From NCBI GenBank assembly GCA_020850375.1, contig JADZET010000281.1, positions 1 to 40,892 on the forward strand: a stretch of 40,892 bases of DNA. The letters are read 5' to 3'. The notes under the pieces are model-generated. The model was not told the DNA's origin. It did not search any database and worked only from the letters and a program-made list of their open reading frames with translations. Each line of letters begins with the position of its first letter. Positions within the stretch are counted from its first letter, which is position 1. The stretch is from Phycisphaeraceae bacterium (GTDB lineage Bacteria; Planctomycetota; Phycisphaerae; Phycisphaerales; Phycisphaeraceae). Below, piece after piece: positions 15,704-24,458 of this stretch. Position numbers and translations under genes: made by a program.

Positions 15704-16735
15704 ATGCCTGACCCATCCATCGAGAAGATCGTCATCGTCGGCTCCGGCCCCGCGGGCTGGACGGCCGCCATCTACGCCGCCCGTGCCAATCTCGACCCGC
15801 TGGTCATCCCCGGCCGGGCGCAGGGCAAGGACCTCGTCGCTGGCGGGCAGTTGATGCTCACCACCGAGGTCGAGAACTTCCCCGGCTTCCCCAAGGGCGT
15901 CCTCGGGCCGGAGCTGATGCAGCTATTCTTCAACCAGGCCATGCGGTTCAGCACCCGCGTCGTCACCGACTCGGGCGTGAAGGCCGGGCCGGACCTGGCG
16001 TCGACGGGCCTTTACACGCCGTTCCCGAACGTGCAGTCCGTCGACTTGTCCAAGCGGCCCTTCCGCGTGGTGGCGGACAGCGGGTTTGAGTGTCTGGCGC
16101 ACACGCTGGTGATCGCCACCGGGGCCAAGGCCAACTGGATCGGCCTGCCCAATGAGCAGAGGCTGGCGCTGTCCGGGGGCGGCGTCTCGGCCTGTGCGGT
16201 GTGTGACGGGGCGCTTCCCGTCTTCCGGGGGCAGCCGCTGGGCGTGGTCGGCGGCGGCGACTCGGCCATCGAGGAGGCGACGTACCTGACCAAGTTCGCC
16301 TCGAAGGTCTATCTGATTCACCGGCGCGACCAGCTCCGGGCCTCGAAGATCATGCAGGAGCGGGCCCTGGGCAATCCCAAGATCCAGCCGTGCTGGAACA
16401 AGGTTGTCGTCGACGTGCTGGGGCAGGACCGCGTCTCGGGCGTGCGGCTCAAGGACACGGTGACCGGGGAGGAATCGGAGCTGACGCTGGGCGGGCTGTT
16501 CATGGCGATTGGCCACACGCCCATCACGAGCTTCCTGAACGGTCAGGTCGCGCTGACGGAGAAGGGCTACATCAAGCTGGCCGATCCGTTCCGCTCGACC
16601 ACGAGCGTGCCGGGCGTCTTCGCCGCGGGCGACGTGGCCGACAGCACCTACCGCCAGGCCATCACCGCCGCGGGCATGGGCTGCAAGGCGGCGCTCGACG
16701 CGGAGCGGTACCTGGCTGAGCAGGGCGTGCACTGA
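15704..16735 (+). CDS. trxB: Thioredoxin reductase
   Basis: A 343-residue NADPH-dependent flavoenzyme that reduces thioredoxin in the cytoplasm. The FAD-binding [17 protein letters not shown] is at 14-30, the redox disulfide CAVCDG has cysteines 164 and 167, the NADPH-binding [13 protein letters not shown] follows, and [15 protein letters not shown] binds FAD near the C-terminus. It is slightly longer than the usual 320 residues because of an insertion near residues 92-112. It is divergent from the GNAT gene and convergent with ruvA. Confidence 0.96.
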   Translation: MPDPSIEKIVIVGSGPAGWTAAIYAARANLDPLVIPGRAQGKDLVAGGQLMLTTEVENFPGFPKGVLGPELMQLFFNQAMRFSTRVVTDSGVKAGPDLASTGLYTPFPNVQSVDLSKRPFRVVADSGFECLAHTLVIATGAKANWIGLPNEQRLALSGGGVSACAVCDGALPVFRGQPLGVVGGGDSAIEEATYLTKFASKVYLIHRRDQLRASKIMQERALGNPKIQPCWNKVVVDVLGQDRVSGVRLKDTVTGEESELTLGGLFMAIGHTPITSFLNGQVALTEKGYIKLADPFRSTTSVPGVFAAGDVADSTYRQAITAAGMGCKAALDAERYLAEQGVH

Positions 16736-16743
16736 GGCGAGGA

Positions 16744-16777
16744 GGGATTGGGGATTAGGGGTTGGGGGTTTGGAGGG
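16744..16777. repeat. G-rich telomere-like tract between trxB and ruvA
   Basis: Runs of 3, 4, 4, 5 and 3 guanines are separated by ATT, ATTA, TT and short spacers on the plus strand (GGGGATTAGGGGTTGGGGG in the middle). It meets the usual G-quadruplex pattern and lies just after the trxB stop. A similar tract on the other strand is at 13441-13472. Confidence 0.5.
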
Positions 16778-16812
16778 CCGATTGGGATGTGTCCCAAGGC
16801 TTACTTCCCCCG

Positions 16813-17517
16813 TTACCCACCGGCTTTGATCTGATAGGCCCGAGCGATCAGTTCCTCGACGTTCTTGGGCGGCTGCCCGGAGGCCATGATCTGGTCCGTC
16901 CAGGTGATCGCGGCCAGGCGGTTCTCGCCGAGCTTGACCAGGACCTCGACGGCCTCGAGGGACATCGTGCCCGTCCCGGCTCGGTCGGTCGTTCCCGCCG
17001 ACGGGGCTGCCGAACCGGGGGCCTTGGTCCCGGACGATTTACCTTTTGCTTGCCCGCCCTCTTCCATCTCCCGCGCCACACCCTCGACGGCCAGGCCGCG
17101 CACTTTCTCGCGGAGAGACACCACCAGCGTCTCGGCCATCTTCCGGCCGATCTCGGGCAGGCTCTGGAGGGTCTTGTGGTCCTGCTGGGCGATGGCGGCG
17201 GCGATCCGGCCCGAGTCCAGGGCCATGGCCCGCAGCGCCTTGCGCGGGCCGATCCCCCGGCAACTGGTCAGGAGCTCGAACAGGTGCCGGTCCCGCTCGC
17301 TGAGGAAACCCAGCAGGCGGGGCGTGAGGTTCGCCCCCTGGCCGGCCCCCTCGAGGTAGAAGACCGTCCGCAGTGTCACCGATCGGCCGACTGACTCGGC
17401 GAGGGCCGCGACGTTGCTGGCGGGCACCAGCACCTCCAGGACGATCCCCGGGGCCACGGACAGCAGCACCCCCTCGGCCCGGACCGACTCAACGACGCCC
17501 TGCAATCTGGCAATCAT
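16813..17517 (-). CDS. ruvA: Holliday junction branch migration protein RuvA
   Basis: A 234-residue DNA-binding subunit of the RuvAB recombination complex. The N-terminal OB domain (MIARLQGVVESV to about 64) is followed by the helix-hairpin-helix region with LLTSCRGIGPRKALRAM and LQSLPEIGRKMAETLVVSL, a long Gly/Ala/Ser linker (about 150-185) and the C-terminal RuvB-binding domain (EAVEVLVKLG and onward). It is about 30 residues longer than E. coli RuvA because of the linker. ruvB and ruvC are not adjacent. No Shine-Dalgarno precedes the ATG. Confidence 0.94.
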   Translation of the reverse strand: MIARLQGVVESVRAEGVLLSVAPGIVLEVLVPASNVAALAESVGRSVTLRTVFYLEGAGQGANLTPRLLGFLSERDRHLFELLTSCRGIGPRKALRAMALDSGRIAAAIAQQDHKTLQSLPEIGRKMAETLVVSLREKVRGLAVEGVAREMEEGGQAKGKSSGTKAPGSAAPSAGTTDRAGTGTMSLEAVEVLVKLGENRLAAITWTDQIMASGQPPKNVEELIARAYQIKAGG

Positions 17518-17525
17518 GCGGGCTG

Positions 17526-17531
17526 ATCATA
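17526..17531 (-). promoter_or_regulatory. -10 box of ruvA, probably leaderless
   Basis: TATGAT on the minus strand ends eight bases before the ruvA ATG, with CAGCCCGC between them. No Shine-Dalgarno is present and the -35 region is weak. Confidence 0.45.
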
Positions 17532-17722
17532 CCACCTGATCTGCCCCTGACATGTGCTCGATAACTTCCTGTCCCTCGGGCAAATGGCTGATAACCGCAT
17601 GCCCGACGTCTAATTCAGTCGAAAATCAAAAGGGAATCTCCAGACAAGCCGACCTTCTTTCCAGGCCACGGCCGGGGTTGGATATCCGTGCCGATTCGAA
17701 AACGCCATGGAGGCCTCTCTCT

Positions 17723-19066
17723 ATGTCCAAACGAACACGATTCATCGTCACAATGCTGCTGCTGATCGGCGCATCACCATCCCTGGCGGACAAGACCGAG
17801 GACAAGTTCGCGGCGATGCAGGCCCAGCTCGACGCCCAGGCCGCCCGCATGGCCAAGCAGGAGCAGACCATCGCCGCCCAGAACAACAAGATCGCGGAGT
17901 TGAGCGCGGCGCCTTCACCCGCGCCCGCCGGCCCCCCTACCGGGGGCGGGGGCGATGACGCGCACGTGCGTGAGATCGTCCAGCAGGTCATGGCCGACGC
18001 GCAGTCGCGGCCGTCGATGTGCGACAAGCCGCTGGCGGGCTACGACAACGGCCTCTACGCCCGCACGGCCGACGGCAACTACATGCTCAAGGTCAACGGC
18101 GTCATCCAGGTCCGTTACACCCTCGACAGCATCGACCACCCGACGACCGACACGACCGGGGGGTTCGAGCTGCCGCACGCCGACGTCATTTTCAGCGGCA
18201 ATGTCATTGACCCGAGCTGGAAGTACCGGATCGTCAGCGGGTACAGCACGTCCGGCGGGACCAACCTCCAGGACGCGTGGGTCGAGAAGTCCTTCACCGA
18301 CTGTCTCTCCCTGACCGCCGGCCAGTTCAAGCCCCCCTTCTGGGAGGAGAACCTGGTCGCCTACACCAAGCTGCAGTTCGTCGACCGCTCGCTGCTGAAC
18401 TCGATCCACGGCGGGTACACCCAGGGCCTGATGCTGGCCGTCAAGATACCGCGCTTCCGTACCTATTTCTCGTTCAACGACGGCATGCGCGCCGCCGCCC
18501 GCAACTCAACCTGGAGCACGGACGGCTCCGACCTGGCCCTGACCGCCCGCGGCGAGGTCCTGGTCACCGGCGACTGGAAGAACTACGGCGACATGGCCTC
18601 CTTCCGCGGCGAGAAGCTGACGATCGTGCTGGGGTCGGCCGCGCACTATGAGCTGTCGCAGACCGCGGCGACGCCCGACATGACGCAGTTGACGGGCGAC
18701 GCGACCTTCAAGTTCGGCGGGGCCAGCCTGTTCGTCGCCGGGCTCGCGCGGTTCGAGGACGGCGCATCGGCCGTCGACCGCTACGGCGTGCTGACTCAGG
18801 CCGGCGTATTCGTCACCGACAAGATCGAGCTGGTCGCCCGCCACGAGTGGGGCACCGCCGACGGAGCCATCGACGACCTGAACCTCGTCACGGCCGGCGT
18901 CAACTACTACTTCCTCAAGCACCAGGCCAAGTTCATGATCGACGCGGGCTACGCCTTCGGCGCCGTCGACGCCATGTGGGCCAACACCGCGTACGGCTGG
19001 CGGGCCGACTCGGCCGGCCGCGAGGGACAGTTCGTCGCTCGCACGCAGCTGCAGATCGGGTTCTGA
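17723..19066 (+). CDS. Outer-membrane porin, OprP/phosphate-selective family
   Basis: A 447-residue exported protein with a signal peptide ending near SLA (about residue 22). A coiled coil follows (about 25-60; AQLDAQAARMAKQEQTIAAQ), likely periplasmic or peptidoglycan-facing. The rest is a beta-barrel with alternating strands, NGVIQVRYTLDS, SLTAGQFKPPFWEEN and LVTAGVNYYFLKHQAKFMID, ending in RTQLQIGF with a terminal Phe as needed for outer-membrane assembly. These porins pass phosphate or other anions; selectivity cannot be inferred. GGAGG nine bases before ATG 17723 fixes the start. A strong terminator follows. Confidence 0.87.
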   Translation: MSKRTRFIVTMLLLIGASPSLADKTEDKFAAMQAQLDAQAARMAKQEQTIAAQNNKIAELSAAPSPAPAGPPTGGGGDDAHVREIVQQVMADAQSRPSMCDKPLAGYDNGLYARTADGNYMLKVNGVIQVRYTLDSIDHPTTDTTGGFELPHADVIFSGNVIDPSWKYRIVSGYSTSGGTNLQDAWVEKSFTDCLSLTAGQFKPPFWEENLVAYTKLQFVDRSLLNSIHGGYTQGLMLAVKIPRFRTYFSFNDGMRAAARNSTWSTDGSDLALTARGEVLVTGDWKNYGDMASFRGEKLTIVLGSAAHYELSQTAATPDMTQLTGDATFKFGGASLFVAGLARFEDGASAVDRYGVLTQAGVFVTDKIELVARHEWGTADGAIDDLNLVTAGVNYYFLKHQAKFMIDAGYAFGAVDAMWANTAYGWRADSAGREGQFVARTQLQIGF

Positions 19067-19089
19067 CCCTCGATGACCGTGGATCAAAC

Positions 19090-19124
19090 AAGAAGCCCAC
19101 GTTCAACGAACGTGGGCTTCTTTC
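19090..19124. terminator. Bidirectional intrinsic terminator between porin and sulfite reductase
   Basis: AAGAAGCCCACGTTC and GAACGTGGGCTTCTT form a perfect 15-base stem around AAC. The 3' arm and following bases give TTCTTTC on the plus strand, and the other strand ends TTCTTGTTTG. It serves two convergent genes. Confidence 0.92.
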
Positions 19125-19153
19125 ATTGAGATCCGTTCAACCATCCCGCAGGT

Positions 19154-20941
19154 CTACTCGGCCTGCCCGACGCGCTCCAGGGCCGGGGTGTGCTTGTCGC
19201 CGGTCAGCACGGTGCGGGGCTTGCCGTCGCCGAAGACGCGCTCGTAGTAGTCGCCGAGTGATTCCTCGCCGCGCTTCTCCTTGGACCAGCGGGTCAAGAG
19301 CGGTCTGAGGGACTCGACGACCTGTTTTTCCTCGACGTTATCGGCGTAGAGCTCGGCCAGCCGGTCGCCTGCGAGCCGGCCGCCGACGAAGATGTCGTAC
19401 ACGCCGGGCTTGCGGCCGACGAAGGCCAGGTCGGCCGTGTAGGGCCGGGCACAGCCGTTGGGGCAACCGGTCATCCGCACGGTCAGGGGCTGGTCGATCA
19501 GGCCCAGGCGCTCGAACTCGCCCTCGAGCTCATCGAGCATGCCCGGCAGAATCCGCTCACTCTCGGCCAGGGCCAAGCCGCATGTCGGCAGGGCCGGGCA
19601 GGCCATCGAGTAGCGGCGCAGGAGCGTCAGCTCGCCGAGCCGGCGGACCTTGTGCTGGGCCAGGATGGCCTCGAGCGCGGCGACCTGTTCGGCCGTGAGG
19701 TTGGCGAACAAGAGGCTCTGGTTGGGCGTGAGCACGACATCACAGCCGAAGCGATCGACGATCGCCCGGAAGGCGGTCTTGTACTTCGGGCCGGTCTCGG
19801 GGTAGTCCATCACCCGGCCGTTCTCGACCCAGACGCCGTAGAAGAGCTTGCCGTCGCCCTGCTCGTGTCTGCCGAGGTAGTCGTTGAGCTGGAGCGGGCC
19901 GACGTCGACCCAGGGCTTGAGCTCGAAGTTCACGCGTGAGCGGAATTCCTGCTGGAACCACTCGACGCCCTTCTCCTCGATGACGTACTTGAGGCGGGCG
20001 TGGCGGCGGTCGGCCCGGTTGCCGTGGTCGCGGAAGATGGCGGCGACGGTGCGCATGGCCTCGACGGCGTGCTCGACGTCGACGTAGCCGATGTGCGAGG
20101 CCATGCGGGCGAAGGTGTCAGCCTTGCGATGGGTCATGCCCAGTCCGCCGCCGGCCAGGACGTTGACGCCGACGATCTTGTTGCCGCGCACCACGGCGAT
20201 CAGGCCGCAGTCCTGCGTGTAGACGTCGATGGAGTTGTCCTCGGGCAAGGCGATGCCGACCTTGAACTTGCGGGGGAGGTAGGCCGGGCCGTAGAAGGGC
20301 TCATCACCCTTGCCGGTGTTGGAGTCCGAGTGCTTCTCGCCGTTGACCCAGATCTCGAAGTAGGCGATGCTCTTGGGCAGGAGTTCCGTGGAGATCCTCT
20401 TGGCCAATTCGAGGAGCTGCTGGTGGGCTTGATCCTTGAGCGGGGCGGGGGAGGCCATGACGTTGCGGCCGACGTCGCCGCAGGCGGCCAGGGTGGTGAC
20501 GAGGGAGTCGTTGACGCCCTTGAGCACGGCGTGGAGGTTACCCTTGACCACGCCGTGGTACTGGAAGCCCTGGCGGGTGGTGATGCGCAGGGACTGGTTG
20601 TAGGTGAACTTGGTGGCCAGGTCGTCCAGGGCGCGGTACTGGGCGGCGTTCATCCAGCCGCCCGGAAGGCGGGTACGGACCATGAACCAGGTCTCGGGCT
20701 CGATGCCGGTCTCCTTGGCCTTGGCGCGGGCGTCGCGGTCCTCCTGCTGGTAGATGCCGTGGAACTTGAGCAGGGCCTGGTCGTCGTGGGTGAACTCCTT
20801 GACGGCCTGGTCGTCGAGCGTCTGCTGGATCGAGCCGCGCAGGTAATTGCTGGCCTTCTTGGCCTTCTCGACGGCGGACTCCTCGGAGCGCATCGTGCGT
20901 CCGAAGCTCTTGGCGTCGCCGGCTGGGGAACTCTCGCTCAT
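19154..20941 (-). CDS. cysI: Assimilatory sulfite reductase, siroheme/[4Fe-4S] hemoprotein subunit
   Basis: A 595-residue enzyme that reduces sulfite to sulfide for cysteine synthesis. Two homologous half-repeats are visible: MVRTRLPGGWMNAAQY with RITTRQGFQYHGVVKG early and CDVVLTPNQSLLFANL later. The cluster and siroheme ligands are CPALPTC (C-x5-C) and CPNGC (C-x3-C). The electron donor (NADPH flavoprotein or ferredoxin) cannot be decided, and no cysJ is nearby. ATG 20941 is chosen because GGAGA lies upstream; an ATG at 20956 has nothing before it. It is divergent from the ArsR-type gene, a likely regulator. Confidence 0.94.
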   Translation of the reverse strand: MSESSPAGDAKSFGRTMRSEESAVEKAKKASNYLRGSIQQTLDDQAVKEFTHDDQALLKFHGIYQQEDRDARAKAKETGIEPETWFMVRTRLPGGWMNAAQYRALDDLATKFTYNQSLRITTRQGFQYHGVVKGNLHAVLKGVNDSLVTTLAACGDVGRNVMASPAPLKDQAHQQLLELAKRISTELLPKSIAYFEIWVNGEKHSDSNTGKGDEPFYGPAYLPRKFKVGIALPEDNSIDVYTQDCGLIAVVRGNKIVGVNVLAGGGLGMTHRKADTFARMASHIGYVDVEHAVEAMRTVAAIFRDHGNRADRRHARLKYVIEEKGVEWFQQEFRSRVNFELKPWVDVGPLQLNDYLGRHEQGDGKLFYGVWVENGRVMDYPETGPKYKTAFRAIVDRFGCDVVLTPNQSLLFANLTAEQVAALEAILAQHKVRRLGELTLLRRYSMACPALPTCGLALAESERILPGMLDELEGEFERLGLIDQPLTVRMTGCPNGCARPYTADLAFVGRKPGVYDIFVGGRLAGDRLAELYADNVEEKQVVESLRPLLTRWSKEKRGEESLGDYYERVFGDGKPRTVLTGDKHTPALERVGQAE

Positions 20942-21069
20942 GACCCGATTCTCCATGGCGCGCCCCGGCGGGTGCGGCGGCGCGGATGATTAGCTGTGGA
21001 AACAGGGCGCCCTCTTCTTGAGGGGGATAGTTCATCGTATCGACAAAACGGCTCCAATTCAAAATATCT

Positions 21070-21090
21070 ACCAAGAATGCATAAGTTGGT
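21070..21090. promoter_or_regulatory. Possible operator in the cysI-arsR divergent region
   Basis: In an unusually A+T-rich intergenic region, ACCAA and TTGGT flank a segment containing ATGCAT, forming an interrupted inverted repeat about 70 bases before the regulator gene. ArsR-type repressors bind such repeats between divergent genes. The match is imperfect. Confidence 0.3.
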
Positions 21091-21120
21091 CTTATCATGA
21101 TTGAAAACCTGATCTTGTGG

Positions 21121-21149
21121 TTGATACGTTAGTACGATTATCTTAGAAT
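21121..21149 (+). promoter_or_regulatory. Promoter of the ArsR-type regulator, probably leaderless
   Basis: TTGATA (21121-21126), a 17-base spacer and TAGAAT (21144-21149) match the sigma-70 consensus well. The -10 box ends nine bases before the ATG at 21159, leaving about three untranslated bases and no Shine-Dalgarno. Confidence 0.57.
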
Positions 21150-21158
21150 AATAGAATA

Positions 21159-21473
21159 ATGAATCTCCCGTTCTCCCCCCGCCAAGCCGCCGCCCTGCTC
21201 CGCGCCATGGGCCACCCCCAGCGCCTGCGCCTCCTCGCCAGCCTCGAGCGCCATCCCCTGACCGTCTCCGATCTTGCCGATCGGCTGCGTACCCGCCTGC
21301 CCGTCGTCAGCCACCACCTGGCCATCCTCCGCCACGGCCGACTCGTCAGCGCCCACCGCCGCGGCCGACAGGTCTTCTACCGCCTGTCCAGTCCCCAGGT
21401 CGCGCCCATCCTCCGCGCCCTGCGCCGTGACGAGACCTTCGCCGACTCCTTCCAGGACGGCGCTGCGATCTGA
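21159..21473 (+). CDS. ArsR/SmtB-family winged-helix transcriptional regulator
   Basis: A 104-residue regulator. ALLRAMGHPQRLRLLASLE is the typical first helices, LTVSDLADRLRTRLPVVSHHL is the helix-turn-helix (about 34-54), and HRRGRQVFYRL is the beta-wing. There is no cysteine, so the classic thiolate metal sites of ArsR, SmtB or CadC are absent; the signal may be another ligand or redox-independent. It is divergent from sulfite reductase and lies 26 bases before miaA, although miaA seems to have its own promoter. Confidence 0.88.
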   Translation: MNLPFSPRQAAALLRAMGHPQRLRLLASLERHPLTVSDLADRLRTRLPVVSHHLAILRHGRLVSAHRRGRQVFYRLSSPQVAPILRALRRDETFADSFQDGAAI

Positions 21474-21483
21474 CGCGATGCCT

Positions 21484-21489
21484 TAAAAT
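21484..21489 (+). promoter_or_regulatory. -10 box of miaA, probably leaderless
   Basis: TAAAAT ends ten bases before the miaA ATG with only C, T and A between them, so no Shine-Dalgarno is present. No good -35 box is visible. Confidence 0.4.
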
Positions 21490-21499
21490 CATCCCCCTC

Positions 21500-22513
21500 A
21501 TGCCCGCCCCACGACCGATCATCCTGCTCGGCCCGACCGCCGCCGGCAAGAGCGAGCTGGCCGTCCGACTCGCCCAACGGCTGCACCCCGGAGCGTCGCT
21601 GATCCTCAGCGCCGACTCCATGCAGCTCTACCGTCGCATGGACGCCGGCACGGCCAAGCCGTCGCCGCGGTTGCGCTCGCTCGTGCCGCACCACCTGATC
21701 GACCTGGTCGAGCCCAACGAGCCCTTCACCGTCGCCGACTGGCTCAGCCGTGCCGACGCATTGATCACCGACGCCCAAGCTCACGATCAACTCCCCATCG
21801 TCGTCGGGGGCACGAACCTCTACCTTCAGGCCCTTCTCGAGGGTCTCTTCGACGGCCCACCGCGCGACGCGTCGCTGAGGGCGGAGCTTGACGCCCTCTC
21901 GAACGCCGACCTGCACGCGCGCCTCGCTGCCGCCGACCCCGCTGCCGCCGAGCGTATCCACCCCAACGACCGCAAGAAGGCCATCCGCGCCCTGGAGGTT
22001 TTCCTCACCACCGGCTCGCCTATCTCGAGTCAGCAGCAGCAGTGGACCACCGTGCCGGCCTCGGAGACAACTTACCGCCATGACCCGATCCTGCTGGGGC
22101 TGGCCTGGCCGACGGAGCTGCTCAATCACCGCATCAACCTGCGCGTCAAGGCCATGTTTTTCCCGGAAAAAGCCCGCGAACAGGACGGCCTGAGCGATGA
22201 TGACCTCTGGCCCGGCCGGTCGCTCCAGGACGAGACTCGTGACCTGGAGTCGGCGGGCTTGCTCGGCACCCAGGCACGCCAGGCGTTGGGGTACAAGCAG
22301 GTCCTCGATCACCTGGCCGGCCGGTGCACGCTTGAGGAGGCCTACGAGCAGACCAAGATCCAGACGCGCCAGTTCGCCAAGCGTCAGCGCACCTGGCTCA
22401 AACGCTTCCGGGGGGTGCACTGGCTCGATCCCCGCCCGCTGATCGCAGGTCGGCCCGATGACTTGCTCGACCAGATCGTCTTATTGCCGCCATTTCTCGA
22501 CAAGACTGTCTGA
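21500..22513 (+). CDS. miaA: tRNA dimethylallyltransferase
   Basis: A 337-residue enzyme that adds a dimethylallyl group to A37 of tRNAs reading codons that begin with U. The P-loop GPTAAGKS is at 11-18, followed by ILSADSMQLYRRMDAGTAKPS, HHLIDLVEPNEPFTVADW and VVGGTNLYLQALLEG, all diagnostic for MiaA. LGYKQVLDHLAGRCTLEEAYEQ and RQFAKRQRTWLKRF are the conserved C-terminal tRNA-binding segments. Length is normal. Confidence 0.96.
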   Translation: MPAPRPIILLGPTAAGKSELAVRLAQRLHPGASLILSADSMQLYRRMDAGTAKPSPRLRSLVPHHLIDLVEPNEPFTVADWLSRADALITDAQAHDQLPIVVGGTNLYLQALLEGLFDGPPRDASLRAELDALSNADLHARLAAADPAAAERIHPNDRKKAIRALEVFLTTGSPISSQQQQWTTVPASETTYRHDPILLGLAWPTELLNHRINLRVKAMFFPEKAREQDGLSDDDLWPGRSLQDETRDLESAGLLGTQARQALGYKQVLDHLAGRCTLEEAYEQTKIQTRQFAKRQRTWLKRFRGVHWLDPRPLIAGRPDDLLDQIVLLPPFLDKTV

Positions 22514-22600
22514 TCGTCCATCGCCCTTCGCTGGTATGATCGCGCTCGATGGGGTTCGATCACCGATTCATCTCTGACTGACCTGCAAGGGAGACTTCAC

Positions 22601-23164
22601 ATGACACTCGCTCGCCGACTGACCATCGTTGCCCTGGTCCTGATCACCGCCCTGCTGGGCCTGGCCGTGTTGGCGCCCGCCACGCGCGCCGTGATGCCCA
22701 GCGACGGGGTTCCGCAGGACGCCGCCATGGGCACGCAGCCGCCGGCCGCACTGGCGGTCTCGGACGTCAGCCTCATGCAGGCCCACGTCGCCCTCGAGGC
22801 CGCGTACGAGAAGGCCAAGTCGATGAACTTGGCGATGGACGTGGCGATCGTCGACGCGGGCGGGAACCTCAAGGCCTTCATCCGCATGGACGGCGCCTGG
22901 CTGGGCTCGATCGACATCGCCATCAAGAAGGCCCGCACCGCGCGCTACTTCGACATGCCCACGGGCGAGATCGGCAAGCTCTCGCAGCCGGGCGGGCCGC
23001 TGTACAACATCGAGCACTCCAACGGCGGTTTGATCACGTTCCCCGGCGGGCTGCCGATCAAGAACGCCCAGGGGCAGGTCATCGGGGCCGTGGGCGTCTC
23101 GGGCTCGACGGTTGAGAACGATCACACCGTCGCCCAGGCGGCGGTGGAGGCGCTGGCGAAGTAA
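22601..23164 (+). CDS. Exported GlcG/HbpS-family protein
   Basis: A 187-residue protein with a signal peptide ([19 protein letters not shown], cut near residue 30). The GlcG/HbpS domain (DUF336) covers about 55-187 with [21 protein letters not shown], here read as [19 protein letters not shown], then [32 protein letters not shown] and a terminal helix. HbpS binds haem and other GlcG-like proteins bind cobalamin or small organics; the ligand here is unknown. AAGGGAG before the ATG supports the start, and TATGAT at 22535-22540 could be its -10 box, giving a normal leader of about 54 bases. It is convergent with the zinc-ribbon gene. Confidence 0.86.
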   Translation: MTLARRLTIVALVLITALLGLAVLAPATRAVMPSDGVPQDAAMGTQPPAALAVSDVSLMQAHVALEAAYEKAKSMNLAMDVAIVDAGGNLKAFIRMDGAWLGSIDIAIKKARTARYFDMPTGEIGKLSQPGGPLYNIEHSNGGLITFPGGLPIKNAQGQVIGAVGVSGSTVENDHTVAQAAVEALAK

Positions 23165-23186
23165 CGCGAGGCGCGTGGGCCGTCGG

Positions 23187-23495
23187 TCAGACTTCCAGGC
23201 CTTCTTTGGTGAACGCCCGCGTCGCTTGTTCGACGCAGGGCTTGCAGACCCGTGCGGCGGGCGCGTCGCCGACCGCCGCGCTGGACCAGCTCATCGTCCC
23301 GGCGGGCTTTTCCTGGATGCATAGCCGGCATTCGAACGCCGTCTCGGCCGGCGCGAGCTTGGGCCGCGCGGTCTTGAGGCATTCCAGGCACAGCACCGAG
23401 CCGCGGTGGCCCTCGATCATGGGCTTGACCTCGTCCCAGTCGGCGCCGCAGAAGTCGCAGCTGATGACGATCCCGCCGTCCTCGTTTCTCTGCAT
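23187..23495 (-). CDS. Small protein with four CxxC motifs (probable double zinc ribbon)
   Basis: A 102-residue protein of unknown function. CDFC, CLEC, CRLC and CKPC provide four cysteine pairs, enough for two zinc sites of the treble-clef or ribbon type. The first pair of motifs flanks GADWDEVKPMIEGHRGSVL. No signal peptide is present. ATG 23495 is chosen because GGGGAG lies just upstream; an in-frame start at 23534 is less likely. It lies 54 bases upstream of, and on the opposite side from, the TonB-like stop, reading in the same leftward direction, so cotranscription with exbD-tonB is possible. Confidence 0.7.
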   Translation of the reverse strand: MQRNEDGGIVISCDFCGADWDEVKPMIEGHRGSVLCLECLKTARPKLAPAETAFECRLCIQEKPAGTMSWSSAAVGDAPAARVCKPCVEQATRAFTKEGLEV

Positions 23496-23549
23496 GATGG
23501 CTCCCCAAGGGACCACGGCCATGCCGTGATCCAACCCACCGGTGTGATG

Positions 23550-24452
23550 CTACGGTTCCTCCGGCCGCAGGAGATAACGGATCGTCAGCTCCACGCCGTG
23601 TTGCCCCAGTGCCTCGCCGCGTGCCTTCCAGGCGTAGAGGCTGGCGAGGACCGGGCCGTCCACGTCAGCATAGCCGGTGGACTTGAGCAGCGTCGCCTGG
23701 ACCACCGTGCCGTCGGGGCCGAAGACGACGCGGACCTGCGTGTTGTTGGGGACGGTCGTCAGGCGCGTGACAATCGTGAATTGCGGCCGGGCCACGGTGA
23801 TCTCGAGCCCCTGGGTCACGAGCACGCCGCCGGGCCGGGCCTCGAGGGTGTCGGCGTGGACCTTGACGGGGGCGACGTCCTGATTCGCCTTCGGGGCCGA
23901 CGTGGGCGTGCCGCGGGTCGCCTCCGGGGTAACCGAGGGCTTGAGCACGAGCGTCGGCACGGGGGGCATCGCGGGCGTTGGGGGCAGGATCGCTCCCTGC
24001 TCGATCGAAGGAAGATCAAGCATGTCGGACATCTCCACCGGCTCGGATGCTTGTTGCTTCGGTGGCGGCGACACGATGACCAGCGTCGGCAACGAGGGCG
24101 AGGGAGCGGGCTTCTCAGGGTCGTGCGCGATCGGCGCGTGCTCGACGGGCTCGACCTTGCTCTGCATTGCCGGCTGCTCGGTGGTGCTCTTGTCGGGAAC
24201 GGTGAGCTTGCGGTAGTCCTCGTAGGAGATCCAGGCGAGCGCCGTGCGACGCGGCGCCTCGGGCGAGCCGACCGCCACCTGACGCTGCTCGATCGGCGGG
24301 GGTCCGTCGATCTGGCGCTGCGACGAGGTGGCGGTGTCGCCGGCGTCCGCGTTCGTCAGGCCCACCAGGACCGGCATCCCCGCCAGGTGCAGGCCCGCCG
24401 CCAGCAGGGCGCTGACCCACAGGGCCGAGTGGGAATCGTGCTCAGCCATCAT
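23550..24452 (-). CDS. TonB-like energy transducer
   Basis: A 300-residue protein with one N-terminal membrane anchor (ALWVSALLAAGLHLAGMPVLVGL, about residues 10-32). A long Pro/Ala/Glu-rich periplasmic linker (about 45-215) follows, then a C-terminal TonB-fold domain with TQVRVVFGPDGTVVQATLLKS and GYADVDGPVLASLYAWKARG. TonB couples inner-membrane proton flow to outer-membrane receptors for cobalamin, iron complexes or glycans. The ATG lies six bases after exbD, and ATG 24449 is an equal alternative. It forms a pair with exbD but exbB is absent. Confidence 0.83.
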   Translation of the reverse strand: MMAEHDSHSALWVSALLAAGLHLAGMPVLVGLTNADAGDTATSSQRQIDGPPPIEQRQVAVGSPEAPRRTALAWISYEDYRKLTVPDKSTTEQPAMQSKVEPVEHAPIAHDPEKPAPSPSLPTLVIVSPPPKQQASEPVEMSDMLDLPSIEQGAILPPTPAMPPVPTLVLKPSVTPEATRGTPTSAPKANQDVAPVKVHADTLEARPGGVLVTQGLEITVARPQFTIVTRLTTVPNNTQVRVVFGPDGTVVQATLLKSTGYADVDGPVLASLYAWKARGEALGQHGVELTIRYLLRPEEP

Positions 24453-24458
24453 CGCCGG

